The notes beneath the pieces are model-generated. The model was given only the letters and a program-made list of their open reading frames with translations, ran no database searches and was not told where the DNA came from. A program made the translations under genes and the position numbers. Below, one piece after another: positions 27,844 through 36,686 of a stretch of DNA of 64,000 nucleotides; position 1 is the stretch's first letter, and each line of letters starts with the position of its first letter. Origin of the DNA: Thermus oshimai DSM 12092 (GTDB lineage Bacteria > Deinococcota > Deinococci > Deinococcales > Thermaceae); the NCBI RefSeq assembly GCF_000373145.1, contig NZ_KB890620.1, positions 62,001 through 126,000 of the forward strand. The letters are read 5' to 3'.

Positions 27844-30156
27844 ATGAAGACCGTGACGGAAGGGGAGCTCAAGGCCAGGCTCCGCAAGCCCCTTCTCCTG
27901 GAGCTCAAGGACGGGGCCCAAGACCGGGTGGTCATGGGGGGCCTCGAGGCCCTGGTGGAGAACCTGGCCCGGCCCTTCCCCGAGATCCGGGCCCTCTTCC
28001 AGGGCTACGGGGCGAAGACCCCGGAGGAGCGAAGGAAGGCGCTGGAGCAGGCCCTAGCCCTCCTGGAGGACGGGGAAGAGGCGCGGAAGGAGCCCCCCTC
28101 CAAAGGCGGGGGGCGGATGGGCCTCGAGGACCCCGCCCACCCCCTCGTCCCCCCCCAGAGCCGGAAGAGGCTCGCTGAACTCGGCCTAAGGACGGTGCGG
28201 GACGTCCTCCTCTACTTCCCCCGCCGCTACGAGGACCGCCGGGCCCTCCCCGGGGTGCGCTACCTGGAGGACGGCCAGAAGGCCACCTTAAGCGTCAAGG
28301 TCCTCTCCAAGGAGCTGGTCAAGACCCCCAAGAAGGGGATGACCCTGGTCCAGGTGAGGGCGGTGGACGCCTGGGGGTGGCGGCTCACCCTGGTGTGGTT
28401 CAACCAGACCTGGGTCCTGAACCAGATCCAGGAAGGGGCGAGCCTCATCGTCACCGGGAAGGTGCGGCGCCAGGGGGGGGTGCAGCTCTACGTGGAGCAC
28501 TTTGAGGACGAGGGGACGGAGTCCCTCTCCACGGGCCGCATCGTCCCCATCTACCCCGCCAAGGAAGGGGTGGGCCAGGCCTTCTTGAGGCGCACGGTCC
28601 ACCGGGCTCTGGAAAAGGCCCTCCCCCTGGAGGACCCCCTTTCGGCCTACCGGGAGGAGCACGGGCTCATGGACTTTAGCTTCGCCCTCAAGGCCATCCA
28701 CTTCCCCGAGGACGAACGGGAGCTCGCCCGGGCCCTCCTCCGCCTGAAGTTTGACGAGTACCTGCTTCTGGAGCTCAAGGCCCTCCTGGACGCTGGGGGC
28801 CTGGTCCTGGGCCGGGCGTTCCGGGTGGAGGAGGCCTGGGTGGAGGCCTTCAGGAAGGCCCTCCCCTTCCCCCTCACCCGGGCCCAGGAGCGGGTCATGG
28901 GGGAGATCGCCAAGGACATGCAAAGCCCCCGGCAGATGGCCCGCCTCCTCCAGGGGGACGTGGGCTCGGGGAAGACGGTGGTGGCGGCCTTCGCCCTCTT
29001 CCTCGCCGCCAAGAACGGGGCCCAAGGGGCCCTCATGGCCCCCACGGAGATCCTGGCCCGGCAGCACTACGAGAACCTCCTCCGCTACCTCTTCCCCCTG
29101 GGGGTGAAGGTGGAGCTCCTCCTGGGCTCCATGGGGGAGCGGGAGCGGCGGGGGGTCTTGGAGAGGCTAAAAAGCGGCGAGGCCCAGGTGGCGGTGGGCA
29201 CCCACGCCCTCATCCAGGAAGGGGTGGGGTTTCGGGACCTGGGCCTGGCGGTGGTGGACGAGGAGCACCGCTTCGGGGTCTTACAGCGCCGGGCCCTCCT
29301 CAAGATGGCCCAGCACCCCCCAGACGTCCTCGTCATGTCCGCCACCCCCATCCCCCGCTCCCTGGCCCTCACCCTCTACGGGGACCTGGAGGTGAGCGTC
29401 CTGGACGAGATGCCCCCGGGGCGGAAGCCCGTGAAGACCAAGGTCCTCCCCCACGCCCTCCGCCTCCAGGCCTACGCCTTCGCCCGGGAGGAGATCAGGA
29501 AGGGCCACCAGGTCTTCGTGGTGGCCCCGGCCATCGAGGAGTCCGAGGCCCTGGAGTTAAAAGCGGCCACCGCCCTTTACGAGGAACTCAAGGGCCTCCT
29601 CCCCGAGGCCAGGCTGGCCCTCCTCCACGGCCGCATGCCCGCCCGGGAGAAGGAGGAGGTGATGGAGGCCTTCCGCCAGGGGGCCTTTGACCTTCTGGTC
29701 TCCACCACGGTCATAGAGGTGGGGGTGGATATCCCCAAGGCCACCCTCATCGTCGTGGAGAACGCGGAGCGCTTCGGCCTGGCCCAGCTCCACCAGCTTA
29801 GGGGCCGGGTGGGGCGGGGGGGCCTCGAGGGCTACGCCCTCTTCATCGCCGGGGAGGCGAGCCGGGCCACCCTCAAGCGCCTCAAGGTGCTGGAGGCCTC
29901 CACGGACGGGTTCTACATCGCGGAGATGGACCTGAAGCTTAGGGGCCCCGGGGAACTCCGGGGCACCCGCCAGTCGGGCTACCCCGAGCTCCGCCTCGGG
30001 GACCTGGCGGAGGACACGGAGATCATAGAGAAGGCCCGGGCCCTGGCCAAGCGCATCCTGGAGGAAGACCCCACCCTCTCCAAACCCCAGCACCAGGCCC
30101 TGAGGCGGGAGCTCCAGGCCCAGGCGGAGCGCATCGGCTTCCGCGAGGTGATATGA
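27844..30156 (+). CDS. recG: ATP-dependent DNA helicase RecG
   Basis: A 770-residue branch-migration helicase that remodels stalled forks and Holliday junctions. An N-terminal extension (about 1-100) precedes the wedge OB fold (SVKVLSKELVKTPKKGMTLVQV). The helicase core has LLQGDVGSGKT near 370, VVDEEHRFG (DEEH, where most RecG have DEQH), SATPIPRSLALT, and a second RecA domain with STTVIEVGVDIPKAT and LHQLRGRVGRG. The C-terminal TRG region contains RGPGELRGTRQSGYP. AAGGG 4 nt before the ATG serves as ribosome-binding site. Divergent to the M16 operon. Confidence 0.97.
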   Translation: MKTVTEGELKARLRKPLLLELKDGAQDRVVMGGLEALVENLARPFPEIRALFQGYGAKTPEERRKALEQALALLEDGEEARKEPPSKGGGRMGLEDPAHPLVPPQSRKRLAELGLRTVRDVLLYFPRRYEDRRALPGVRYLEDGQKATLSVKVLSKELVKTPKKGMTLVQVRAVDAWGWRLTLVWFNQTWVLNQIQEGASLIVTGKVRRQGGVQLYVEHFEDEGTESLSTGRIVPIYPAKEGVGQAFLRRTVHRALEKALPLEDPLSAYREEHGLMDFSFALKAIHFPEDERELARALLRLKFDEYLLLELKALLDAGGLVLGRAFRVEEAWVEAFRKALPFPLTRAQERVMGEIAKDMQSPRQMARLLQGDVGSGKTVVAAFALFLAAKNGAQGALMAPTEILARQHYENLLRYLFPLGVKVELLLGSMGERERRGVLERLKSGEAQVAVGTHALIQEGVGFRDLGLAVVDEEHRFGVLQRRALLKMAQHPPDVLVMSATPIPRSLALTLYGDLEVSVLDEMPPGRKPVKTKVLPHALRLQAYAFAREEIRKGHQVFVVAPAIEESEALELKAATALYEELKGLLPEARLALLHGRMPAREKEEVMEAFRQGAFDLLVSTTVIEVGVDIPKATLIVVENAERFGLAQLHQLRGRVGRGGLEGYALFIAGEASRATLKRLKVLEASTDGFYIAEMDLKLRGPGELRGTRQSGYPELRLGDLAEDTEIIEKARALAKRILEEDPTLSKPQHQALRRELQAQAERIGFREVI

Positions 30157-30899
30157 AAGCCCTCCCCCACCCCCACCTCCCGGCCTTCGCCTCGGAGGGG
30201 GCGGAGCTCCGGGCGGAAAACCTCAGGGCCTACCTCCTGGACCTGCGCAGGGTCTACACCGCCTACGCCCCCCTTCCCCCGGTCACCCTCTACGTGCTCT
30301 CGGAAGGGGACTGGCGGGCCCGCCTCCCCTACCCCTACGGCCTCCCCTTCCAGCGCACGGAAGGGGGGCGCCTAAGCCTCTTCGCCCCCGCCCGCTACCC
30401 CGAACGCCTCCTCCACCGCCTGAGGGCCCTCCTCCTCCCCCTGGGGCCCCCGCCCGGGGAGATCCCCTTCTTCCTGGACCTCACCCTGGGCCACGAGTAC
30501 GCCCACGCGGTGCAGGTGGCCTTCCGCTTGCGCACGGGGGCCCGCTGGCTGGATGAGTTTCTGGCCAACTACCTCTTCCTCCTAGGCCTTGGGGCCCGGC
30601 CCGACCTCAAGGAGCACCTCCTCGCCTGGTCGCGGTATCTCGCGGCCCTGGACCCCGAGGAACGGCGCCTTTCCGCCTATGAGAAAAGGCGGGGGAACCT
30701 GAAAACCGCCCTCTGGTTCCAGGCCCACTTCACCCTAAAGGCGGAAGCCCTCCTGAGGGAAAAAGGCGACGCCCCCCTGAGGGCGCTTCTGGAGGCGGCC
30801 CCCCTGGACCGGAAAAAGGGGCACCGCCTCCTCCTCGCCCTTTACCCCGGGCTCAAGGGGTGGTTCGCCACCCTAGGACGGCCTAAGGCCGGACCCTAG
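30153..30899 (+). CDS. Putative zinc metallopeptidase (HEXXH) of unknown family
   Basis: 248 residues with HEYAH at 114-118 inside a helix (FFLDLTLGHEYAHAVQVAF) and a candidate third ligand E135 in RWLDEFLANYL, the HEXXH...E layout of gluzincins though with a short spacer of 16 residues. No signal peptide or membrane helix is apparent, so it is probably cytosolic. It overlaps the recG stop by 4 nt (ATGA), implying coupled expression. I do not recognise a named family; proteolytic activity is inferred from the motif only. Confidence 0.72.
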   Translation: MKALPHPHLPAFASEGAELRAENLRAYLLDLRRVYTAYAPLPPVTLYVLSEGDWRARLPYPYGLPFQRTEGGRLSLFAPARYPERLLHRLRALLLPLGPPPGEIPFFLDLTLGHEYAHAVQVAFRLRTGARWLDEFLANYLFLLGLGARPDLKEHLLAWSRYLAALDPEERRLSAYEKRRGNLKTALWFQAHFTLKAEALLREKGDAPLRALLEAAPLDRKKGHRLLLALYPGLKGWFATLGRPKAGP

Positions 30900-31872
30900 G
30901 GGGCACCTTCCCTTCCGAAAGAGCCCTTAGCCAGTCCAGGAAACCTGTCTCCCCCACCTTGAGGGTGTAGAGCTCCGGCCGGGGCAGGATGCAGTGCTGG
31001 GACCCCGGGGCCAGGAAGAAGGTGTAGTTCTGGGCCTGGGCCGGGAGGGTCACCGCCTGGAGGGCGCGGGCCGCCCACTCCCGGGCCGTGGCCTCGGAGG
31101 GGGTCCTCTCCCCCTTCATGAGCCCGTAGAAGAAGATCTGGGTCCCGTCCAGGGCGGTGGTGTACTGGGCGATGGCCGCCTTGGGGTAGGCCTGGGCCAG
31201 GGCGGCGTAGATCTCCGCCACCTGGGGCCTAGGGGAGAGGCCGGGGAGGTCGGGGTAGCGGGGGTTCCAGACCCTAAAGCCGGGGAAGTCCTCCGTGGCC
31301 ACCCCCACCCCCGCGTCCCCGCAGAGGGCCACCTGGGCGTTTTTGTAGGTGGAGAGCACCTTGTCCGCCCAGAACACCGCCCCGTAGGCCCCGGCGCTGC
31401 AGCCGGTGACAAAGACCCGCTCCGCCTGGGGGTGGTTCCGGAAGAGGTACTCCAAAACCGCCAGGGCGTTCCGGGCCCCCTGGTGGTGGCCCCTAAAGCC
31501 CCCGTAGTCCACCGTGGCCTGGCCCACGTGCAGGTCCCCGGTGCAGTAGGGGACGAAGATGTGGGTCCAGCCGAAGAAGGGGTTGGCGATGCTCATGCGG
31601 TTGTAGATCCCCTGGGCCAGGAGGAGCTCCTGGGGGTCCACCTTCTTGCGGTAGGTCTGGCTTGCCGGGCCGCAGGTGGCCGCGTCCCAGCAGGCCCCGC
31701 CCCCCTGGAAGTCCAGGACCACCCGCTTGGGGTCCCCGGGGCTCACGTAGAACCTGTAGGGGGAGCCGTCGGAACACACCCCGCCCGGAACCTGGACCTC
31801 CTGCCAGAAGGGGCCCAGGCCCTGGGCCAAGGCCATAACCAGGAAGAGGAAAAGCCCGATAAGGCGCTTCAT
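30883..31872 (-). CDS. Secreted pectinacetylesterase/Notum-like hydrolase
   Basis: 329 residues with a Sec signal peptide (MKRLIGLFLFLVMALAQG). The alpha/beta-hydrolase core of the pectinacetylesterase-Notum family has an oxyanion region VVLDFQGGGACWD, nucleophile S159 in GCSAGAYG, and catalytic histidine H293 in GSQHCIL. Paired cysteines (CWDAATC and others) suggest disulfides outside the cytoplasm. The physiological ester is unknown. It has its own strong promoter, and its 3' end overlaps the convergent zincin gene by 17 nt. Confidence 0.88.
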   Translation of the reverse strand: MKRLIGLFLFLVMALAQGLGPFWQEVQVPGGVCSDGSPYRFYVSPGDPKRVVLDFQGGGACWDAATCGPASQTYRKKVDPQELLLAQGIYNRMSIANPFFGWTHIFVPYCTGDLHVGQATVDYGGFRGHHQGARNALAVLEYLFRNHPQAERVFVTGCSAGAYGAVFWADKVLSTYKNAQVALCGDAGVGVATEDFPGFRVWNPRYPDLPGLSPRPQVAEIYAALAQAYPKAAIAQYTTALDGTQIFFYGLMKGERTPSEATAREWAARALQAVTLPAQAQNYTFFLAPGSQHCILPRPELYTLKVGETGFLDWLRALSEGKVPPRVRP

Positions 31873-31890
31873 TGTTGACCTCCCTCCTAG

Positions 31891-31919
31891 AGTGTAGGGA
31901 ATTTGCTGGACTAGGTCAA
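31891..31919 (-). promoter_or_regulatory. Promoter of the pectinacetylesterase-like gene
   Basis: Minus strand -35 TTGACC (31919-31914), a 17-bp spacer and -10 TACACT (31896-31891), followed by GGAGGGAGG and the ATG at 31872. The -35 box overlaps the tail of the upstream CBS-gene terminator. Confidence 0.8.
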
Positions 31920-31920
31920 G

Positions 31921-31954
31921 AAAGTACCCCGCCGAAGCCCAGGCTTCGGCGGGG
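31921..31954 (-). terminator. Terminator after the CBS-pair gene
   Basis: Perfect 13-bp stem (arms 31927-31939 and 31942-31954, 2-nt spacing) followed on the minus strand by TACTTT. Confidence 0.8.
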
Positions 31955-31966
31955 GCCCCGCAACGC

Positions 31967-32344
31967 TTAGAAGACCGCCTTCCGCAGGATGTCCGTCACG
32001 GAAACGATGCCGATGACCTCCCCCTGGATCACCGGGGCCCGGCGGATGCCGGTGTTGGCGAAGAGGCGGGCCACGTACTCCACCCCTAGGTCGGGGTTCA
32101 CGGTGATCACGGGCTTGGTCATGATCTCGTGGACCTGGACCGTGGCCGGGTCTTTGCCGTAGGCGATGACCTTATAGACGATGTCCGTCTCGGTGACGAT
32201 GCCGTAGGCGTCCTCCTCGCTCCGGCGCTCCACGAGGAGGGCCCTGAGGCCCGTCTCCTTCATGAGGTTGATGGCCTCCTTCACCGTGGCCGAGCCCTGG
32301 ATCCGCACCACCTCGGTGGTCATGATGTCCTTGGCCTTCTTCAC
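31967..32344 (-). CDS. CBS-domain pair protein
   Basis: A 125-residue protein made only of two CBS motifs, the first beginning AKDIMTTEVVRIQGSATVKEAINLMKE and the second VHEIMTKPVITVNPDLGVEYVARLF. Such Bateman modules bind adenine nucleotides and act as energy sensors for partner proteins. The start is GTG 32344 with a strong AGGAGG 7 nt upstream. It has its own promoter and terminator and lies just downstream of the V/A-ATPase operon on the same strand. No direct link to the ATPase is shown. Confidence 0.93.
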   Translation of the reverse strand: MKKAKDIMTTEVVRIQGSATVKEAINLMKETGLRALLVERRSEEDAYGIVTETDIVYKVIAYGKDPATVQVHEIMTKPVITVNPDLGVEYVARLFANTGIRRAPVIQGEVIGIVSVTDILRKAVF

Positions 32345-32391
32345 GGCGCACCTCCTTGCCCAAGAAGGCGGTGGGGGTGTTGGGCACCCTC

Positions 32392-32419
32392 AGGGTACAT
32401 CTGTGGGTTTTTTCTCCAA
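32392..32419 (-). promoter_or_regulatory. Promoter of the CBS-pair gene
   Basis: Minus strand TTGGAG (32419-32414), a 16-bp spacer and TACCCT (32397-32392), about 48 nt before the GTG start. Confidence 0.5.
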
Positions 32420-32456
32420 TAGAGGCAAAGGTCCCTTTTTTCTTAAGAACCCATGG

Positions 32457-32490
32457 AAAATCCCCCCCGGTCCATAAGGACCAGGGGGGG
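32457..32490 (-). terminator. Terminator of the V/A-ATPase operon
   Basis: GC-rich stem of 7 bp (CCCCCCC 32462-32468 with GGGGGGG 32484-32490), a mismatched base, then GGTCC/GGACC around an ATAA loop. Four T follow on the minus strand (complement of 32457-32460). It lies just after atpD. Confidence 0.75.
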
Positions 32491-32506
32491 CTAGGGGGAC
32501 CAGCGC

Positions 32507-33169
32507 TCAGAGGCCGGCCCCGATTTCCAGAGCGGGGTTGGGCCGCCCGCCCTCCTCGGCCTCCCGGGCCTCGATCTTGCCCTTGATGCGCTTCAGGCGG
32601 AAGGTGTCCTCCCGCTCCCTTTGCTCCAGGACCTGCTGGATGAAGCGGATCTGGCCGCGGATGCCGGGGATGACCACCTGCTCCAGGGCGTTCACCCGCC
32701 GGGTGGTTTTCTTGATCTCCTCCCCGAGCTTCTTCAGGCGGGTCTCCGTGTTGGCCACCCGGACCAGGGCCTCGGCGTAGCGGAGGAAGGCCCGCTGGGC
32801 CTCGAGGACCTGGGCGGGGGTGGCGGGGGAAAGCCCCCCTTTGGGGAAGTCCACCTTGAGCCGGGGCACCCGGCTCCCCCAGACGTTCTCCACCTCCGCC
32901 TCCACCCCTCTTAGGGGGGGCACCCCGAGGGCGGCCGCGGCCACGGCCTCTGGGCCCGCAAAGGCCTGGGCCAGGAGGAGCGCCCCGTAGGCCTCCTTGG
33001 CGGCCTCGTTCAGGGCCTTCCTGGCCTCCAGGGCCTCCCGCACCAGCCCGAAGAACTCGGCCACCAGGGCGTCCCGCTTCTTCTTGAGGAGGTCCACCCC
33101 CTTCTGGGCCAGGCGGAGCTGCCCCCGCCTTTGCAGAAGGTTCATCCGGGTGGGGCTCACCTGGCTCAT
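32507..33169 (-). CDS. atpD: V/A-type ATP synthase subunit D (central stalk)
   Basis: A 220-residue, largely alpha-helical central rotor shaft that turns inside the A3B3 hexamer and links it through subunit F and the C socket to the L ring. Long N- and C-terminal helices form the coiled coil (LRLAQKGVDLLKKKRDALVAEF at the N-terminus; LKKLGEEIKKTTRRVNALEQVVIPG near the C-terminus), both hallmark segments of the family. It is the last gene of the operon, 9 nt after atpB. Confidence 0.96.
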   Translation of the reverse strand: MSQVSPTRMNLLQRRGQLRLAQKGVDLLKKKRDALVAEFFGLVREALEARKALNEAAKEAYGALLLAQAFAGPEAVAAAALGVPPLRGVEAEVENVWGSRVPRLKVDFPKGGLSPATPAQVLEAQRAFLRYAEALVRVANTETRLKKLGEEIKKTTRRVNALEQVVIPGIRGQIRFIQQVLEQREREDTFRLKRIKGKIEAREAEEGGRPNPALEIGAGL

Positions 33170-33178
33170 GCCGCCTCC

Positions 33179-34606
33179 TTAGAGGGCCGTGCCCCAGATC
33201 TCTTCCAGCTTCTGGCCGTAGTACTTGCCGATGTGGTCCTTGGAGATCCGCTTAAGCTCGCCCTGGGGCAGCATGGAGAGCAGGGCCCAGGCGATCTGGA
33301 GGCTCTCCTCAATGGAGCGGTTCTGCTGGCCCTGGTTGATGAAGAACTTCTCAAAGGCGTCGGCGAACTGGAGGTAGCGGCGGTCGTTCTCCGTGAGGGC
33401 GTCCTCGCCGATGATGGCCACCAGCTTGCGGATGTCCACCCCGTTGGCGTAGGCGGAGTAGAGCTGGTCGGAGACCTGCTTGTGGTCCTCCCGGGTCTTG
33501 CCCTTGCCCACCCCGTTGTTCATGAGCCGGGAGAGGGAGGGCAGGGGGTCAATGGGGGGGTAGATGCCCTTGCGGTGGAGCTCCCGAGAGAGCTGGATCT
33601 GCCCCTCGGTGATGTAGCCCGTGAGGTCGGGGATGGGGTGGGTGCGGTCGTCGTCGGGCATGGAGAGGATGGGGATCTGGGTCACGCTCCCCTTCTTCCC
33701 CTCCACCACCCCCGCCCGCTCGTAGATGGTGGCCAGGTCGGTGTACATGTAGCCCGGGTAGCCCCGGCGCCCGGGGATCTCCTCGCGGCTCGCCCCGATC
33801 TCCCGCAGGGCCTCGCAGTAGTTGGTCATGTCCGTGAGGATGACCAGGACGTGGTAGTCGTGCTCAAAGGCCAGGTACTCGGCCACGGTGAGGGCCATGC
33901 GGGGGGTGAGGATGCGCTCAATGGTGGGGTCGTCCGCCTTGTTCAGGAAGAGGACGGAGCGGGAAAGGGCCCCGGTGCGCTCAAACTCCTGGATGAAGTA
34001 GGAGAGCTCCCGCTGGGTGATGCCCATGGCGGCGAAGACCACCGCGAAGGGCTCCTCCTTCTCCCCTTCCCCGGAGAGGTCGGGACGGACGGTGGCCTGG
34101 CGGGCGATCTGGGCGGCGATCTCGTTGGCGGGGAGGCCGGAGCCCGAGAAGATGGGGAGCTTCTGCCCCCGCACCAGGGTGTTCATCACGTCAATGGTGG
34201 AGATGCCGGTCTGGATGAACTCCTCGGGCTTCCTGCGGGCCACAGGGTTCAGGGGCAGGCCCACGATGGGCAGGCGCTTCTCCGGGGTGATGGGGGGCAG
34301 GCCGTCAATGGGCTTGCCGATGCCGTTGAACCGGCGGCCCAGCATCTCCTTGGAAACCCCGAGCCGGGCCACGTCCTCCACCAGGCTCACGCTGGTGGTG
34401 GCCAGGTCCAGCCCCGTGGTCTCCTCAAAGACCTGGATGACCGCGTACTCCTCGGAAACCTCGATGACCTGCCCGCCGCGGACCCGGCCCGAGCCGTCCT
34501 TGATGTCGACGATGGCCCCGTAGGCCAGGTCCTTGGCGTTCTCCACGAAGAGGAGCGGCCCGGAGATGTAGGTGATGCCGGTGTATTCCTTCTTCAAGAG
34601 GTCCAT
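33179..34606 (-). CDS. atpB: V/A-type ATP synthase subunit B
   Basis: A 475-residue non-catalytic nucleotide-binding-fold subunit of the A3B3 head. It has the [17 protein letters not shown] beta-barrel start and central-fold segments [19 protein letters not shown] (which lacks a true P-loop lysine), [15 protein letters not shown] and [19 protein letters not shown] start at ATG 34606 because AAGGGAGGG lies just upstream; the in-frame extension would overlap the end of atpA. Confidence 0.97.
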   Translation of the reverse strand: MDLLKKEYTGITYISGPLLFVENAKDLAYGAIVDIKDGSGRVRGGQVIEVSEEYAVIQVFEETTGLDLATTSVSLVEDVARLGVSKEMLGRRFNGIGKPIDGLPPITPEKRLPIVGLPLNPVARRKPEEFIQTGISTIDVMNTLVRGQKLPIFSGSGLPANEIAAQIARQATVRPDLSGEGEKEEPFAVVFAAMGITQRELSYFIQEFERTGALSRSVLFLNKADDPTIERILTPRMALTVAEYLAFEHDYHVLVILTDMTNYCEALREIGASREEIPGRRGYPGYMYTDLATIYERAGVVEGKKGSVTQIPILSMPDDDRTHPIPDLTGYITEGQIQLSRELHRKGIYPPIDPLPSLSRLMNNGVGKGKTREDHKQVSDQLYSAYANGVDIRKLVAIIGEDALTENDRRYLQFADAFEKFFINQGQQNRSIEESLQIAWALLSMLPQGELKRISKDHIGKYYGQKLEEIWGTAL

Positions 34607-34616
34607 CTTCCCTCCC

Positions 34617-36353
34617 TTAGGCCAGGGCCTTAAAGGCGCCCTCAATCTCCTTCAGGGCCTCCTCCAGATAGGCGGGGAAGGCCTCCTCCGTGACGTAGCG
34701 GGCGCGGCCGATGCGCTCCACCACGGGGAGCTGGAGAATCTCGTCAATGGAAACCCCGCGCTTGATGGCCGCCTCGGCCTCCTTGTAGAAGGCCAGGATC
34801 ATCTTCATGATGCCGTAGGCCTTGGGCATGGAGCAGTAGGCGTCCACCTCGTGGTAGGCGTTCTGCTGGAGGAAGTCCTCGCGGATGATCCGGCCCACCT
34901 CGATGATGAGCCTTTCCGCGTCCTGGAGGGCATCGGGCCCCACCAGCTGGACGATCTCCTGCAGGCCGGCCTCCCGCTGGAGGAGCTCGGAAATCGTGTC
35001 CCGGAGCTCGGGGTAGTCGGGGGCCACGTGCTCCCGGTACCAGGGGTCCAGGGCCGGAGTGAAGAGGCTGTAGGAGCCGTTCCAGTTGATGGCGGGGAAG
35101 TGGCGGCGGAAGGCCAGGGAGGCGTCCAGCCGCCAGAAGGCCCCCACGATGCGCAGGGTGGACTGGGTCACGGGCTCGGACATGTCGCCGCCCGGAGGGG
35201 AGACCGCGCCCACGATGGTCACCGCCCCCTCCTCGCCCCCTAAGGTGATGACCTTGCCCGAGCGCTCGTAGAAGGCCGCCAGACGGGCCGCGAGGTAAGG
35301 GGGGTAGCCCTCTTCCGCGGGCATCTCCTCCAGGCGGCTAGAGATCTCCCGCAGCGCCTCCGCCCAGCGGCTGGTGGAGTCGGCCATGAGGGCCACGGAG
35401 AAGCCCTGGTCGCGGAAGTACTCGGCGATGGTCACCCCCACGTAGATGCTGGCCTCGCGGGCGGCCACGGGCATGTTGGAGGTGTTGGCGATGAGCACGG
35501 TGCGGTGCATGAGGGGGCCGCCGGTCTTGGGGTCGGTGAGCTCGGGGAACTCCACGAGAACGTCCGTCATCTCGTTCCCCCGCTCCCCGCAGCCCACGTA
35601 GACCACCACGTCGGCGTTGGACCACTTGGCCAGGGACTGCTGGGTCACGGTCTTGCCGCTCCCAAAGGGCCCGGGGATGGCCGCCGTCCCCCCCATGGCC
35701 ACGGGGAAGAGGACGTCCAGGATGCGCATGCCCGTGAGGAAGGGGGTGTTGGGGTCAAGCTTCCTTTGCACGGGGCGGGCGCGGCGCACGGGCCAGGTGT
35801 GGTACATCCTGAGCTCGGTGCCGTCCTCCAGGATCACCACCGGCTCCTCCACGGTGTACTCGCCCGCGGGCTTGACCTCCTTCACCCGGCCCCTCACGTC
35901 CGGGGGCACCAGGATCTTGTGGGTGAAGGCGAACTCGGGCACGGTGCCGAGCACCATCCCCCCCCGCACCTCGTCCCCGGGCTTCACCCTGGGGGTCCAG
36001 GCCCATTTGCGCTCCCGGTCCAGGGCGTGGACCACCACGCCCCGGCTGATGTAGATGCCCGTCTTCTCCCGGATGCGCTCCAGGGGACGCTGGATGCCGT
36101 CGTAGATGCCGTTCAGCATCCCGGGGCCGAGCTCCACCGCCAAAGGAAGCCCCGTGGAGACCACGGGCTCGCCCACCTTGAGGCCCGAGGTGTCCTCGTA
36201 CACCTGGACGAAGGCGGTGTCCCCATCCAGGCGGATGATCTCCCCCACCAGGCCCTCGTGCCCCACCTTGCAGATGTCGTACATCCGGGCCCCGGTCATG
36301 CCCTTGGCGATGACGGCCGGGCCCGCAATCTTCTGGATGACACCTTGGATCAT
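34617..36353 (-). CDS. atpA: V/A-type ATP synthase catalytic subunit A
   Basis: A 578-residue catalytic subunit. Its P-loop [12 protein letters not shown] lies near 232, followed by [13 protein letters not shown], the Walker B/arginine region [20 protein letters not shown], and the family's non-homologous insertion at about 110-200. It makes ATP at the A/B interface when the L ring is driven by protons. Thermus uses this V/A enzyme as its ATP synthase, and no F-type genes are present here. AGGGAAG precedes the ATG. Confidence 0.98.
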   Translation of the reverse strand: MIQGVIQKIAGPAVIAKGMTGARMYDICKVGHEGLVGEIIRLDGDTAFVQVYEDTSGLKVGEPVVSTGLPLAVELGPGMLNGIYDGIQRPLERIREKTGIYISRGVVVHALDRERKWAWTPRVKPGDEVRGGMVLGTVPEFAFTHKILVPPDVRGRVKEVKPAGEYTVEEPVVILEDGTELRMYHTWPVRRARPVQRKLDPNTPFLTGMRILDVLFPVAMGGTAAIPGPFGSGKTVTQQSLAKWSNADVVVYVGCGERGNEMTDVLVEFPELTDPKTGGPLMHRTVLIANTSNMPVAAREASIYVGVTIAEYFRDQGFSVALMADSTSRWAEALREISSRLEEMPAEEGYPPYLAARLAAFYERSGKVITLGGEEGAVTIVGAVSPPGGDMSEPVTQSTLRIVGAFWRLDASLAFRRHFPAINWNGSYSLFTPALDPWYREHVAPDYPELRDTISELLQREAGLQEIVQLVGPDALQDAERLIIEVGRIIREDFLQQNAYHEVDAYCSMPKAYGIMKMILAFYKEAEAAIKRGVSIDEILQLPVVERIGRARYVTEEAFPAYLEEALKEIEGAFKALA

Positions 36354-36365
36354 CTTCCCTCCATT

Positions 36366-36686
36366 CTAAAGCTTGATGTCAAAGCCGATGGTCTCGCGCA
36401 CCAAGGCGCGCATGTAGGCCTCCACGTCGGGGTTCTGGAAGGCCTCCTTTAGCCCCGCGATGGACAGGAGGACGGGCAGGTCCCGCCCCCGCATGAGCTT
36501 CTCCACCGCCTTCTCCGGATCGGGGAGGAGGCTTCCGTCCACGGCCACCAGGGCGTAGTCCTTGCTCTGGACGAGCTCGGAAAGCCGGGCCTTGGCCTCC
36601 TCGGGGGTGGAGGCCCCATAGGCCTCGAGGCCCGCCAAAAGGAACCCCTGGGCGGTCTCGGGATGGGCGATCACCGCGATCTTCAC
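36366..36686 (-). CDS. atpF: V/A-type ATP synthase subunit F
   Basis: A 106-residue small Rossmann-like rotor subunit (KIAVIAHPETAQGFLLAGLEAYGA start; LPVLLSIAGLKEAF; C-terminal helix) that binds the D shaft and modulates ATPase inhibition. The start is GTG 36686, overlapping the atpC stop by 3 nt (GTGA). Confidence 0.95.
   Translation of the reverse strand: MKIAVIAHPETAQGFLLAGLEAYGASTPEEAKARLSELVQSKDYALVAVDGSLLPDPEKAVEKLMRGRDLPVLLSIAGLKEAFQNPDVEAYMRALVRETIGFDIKL

Noticed and set aside
33131-34633. Plus-strand 500-codon frame opposite atpB
   Set aside because: Antisense shadow of a highly conserved ATPase subunit; composition is typical of reversed high-GC code.
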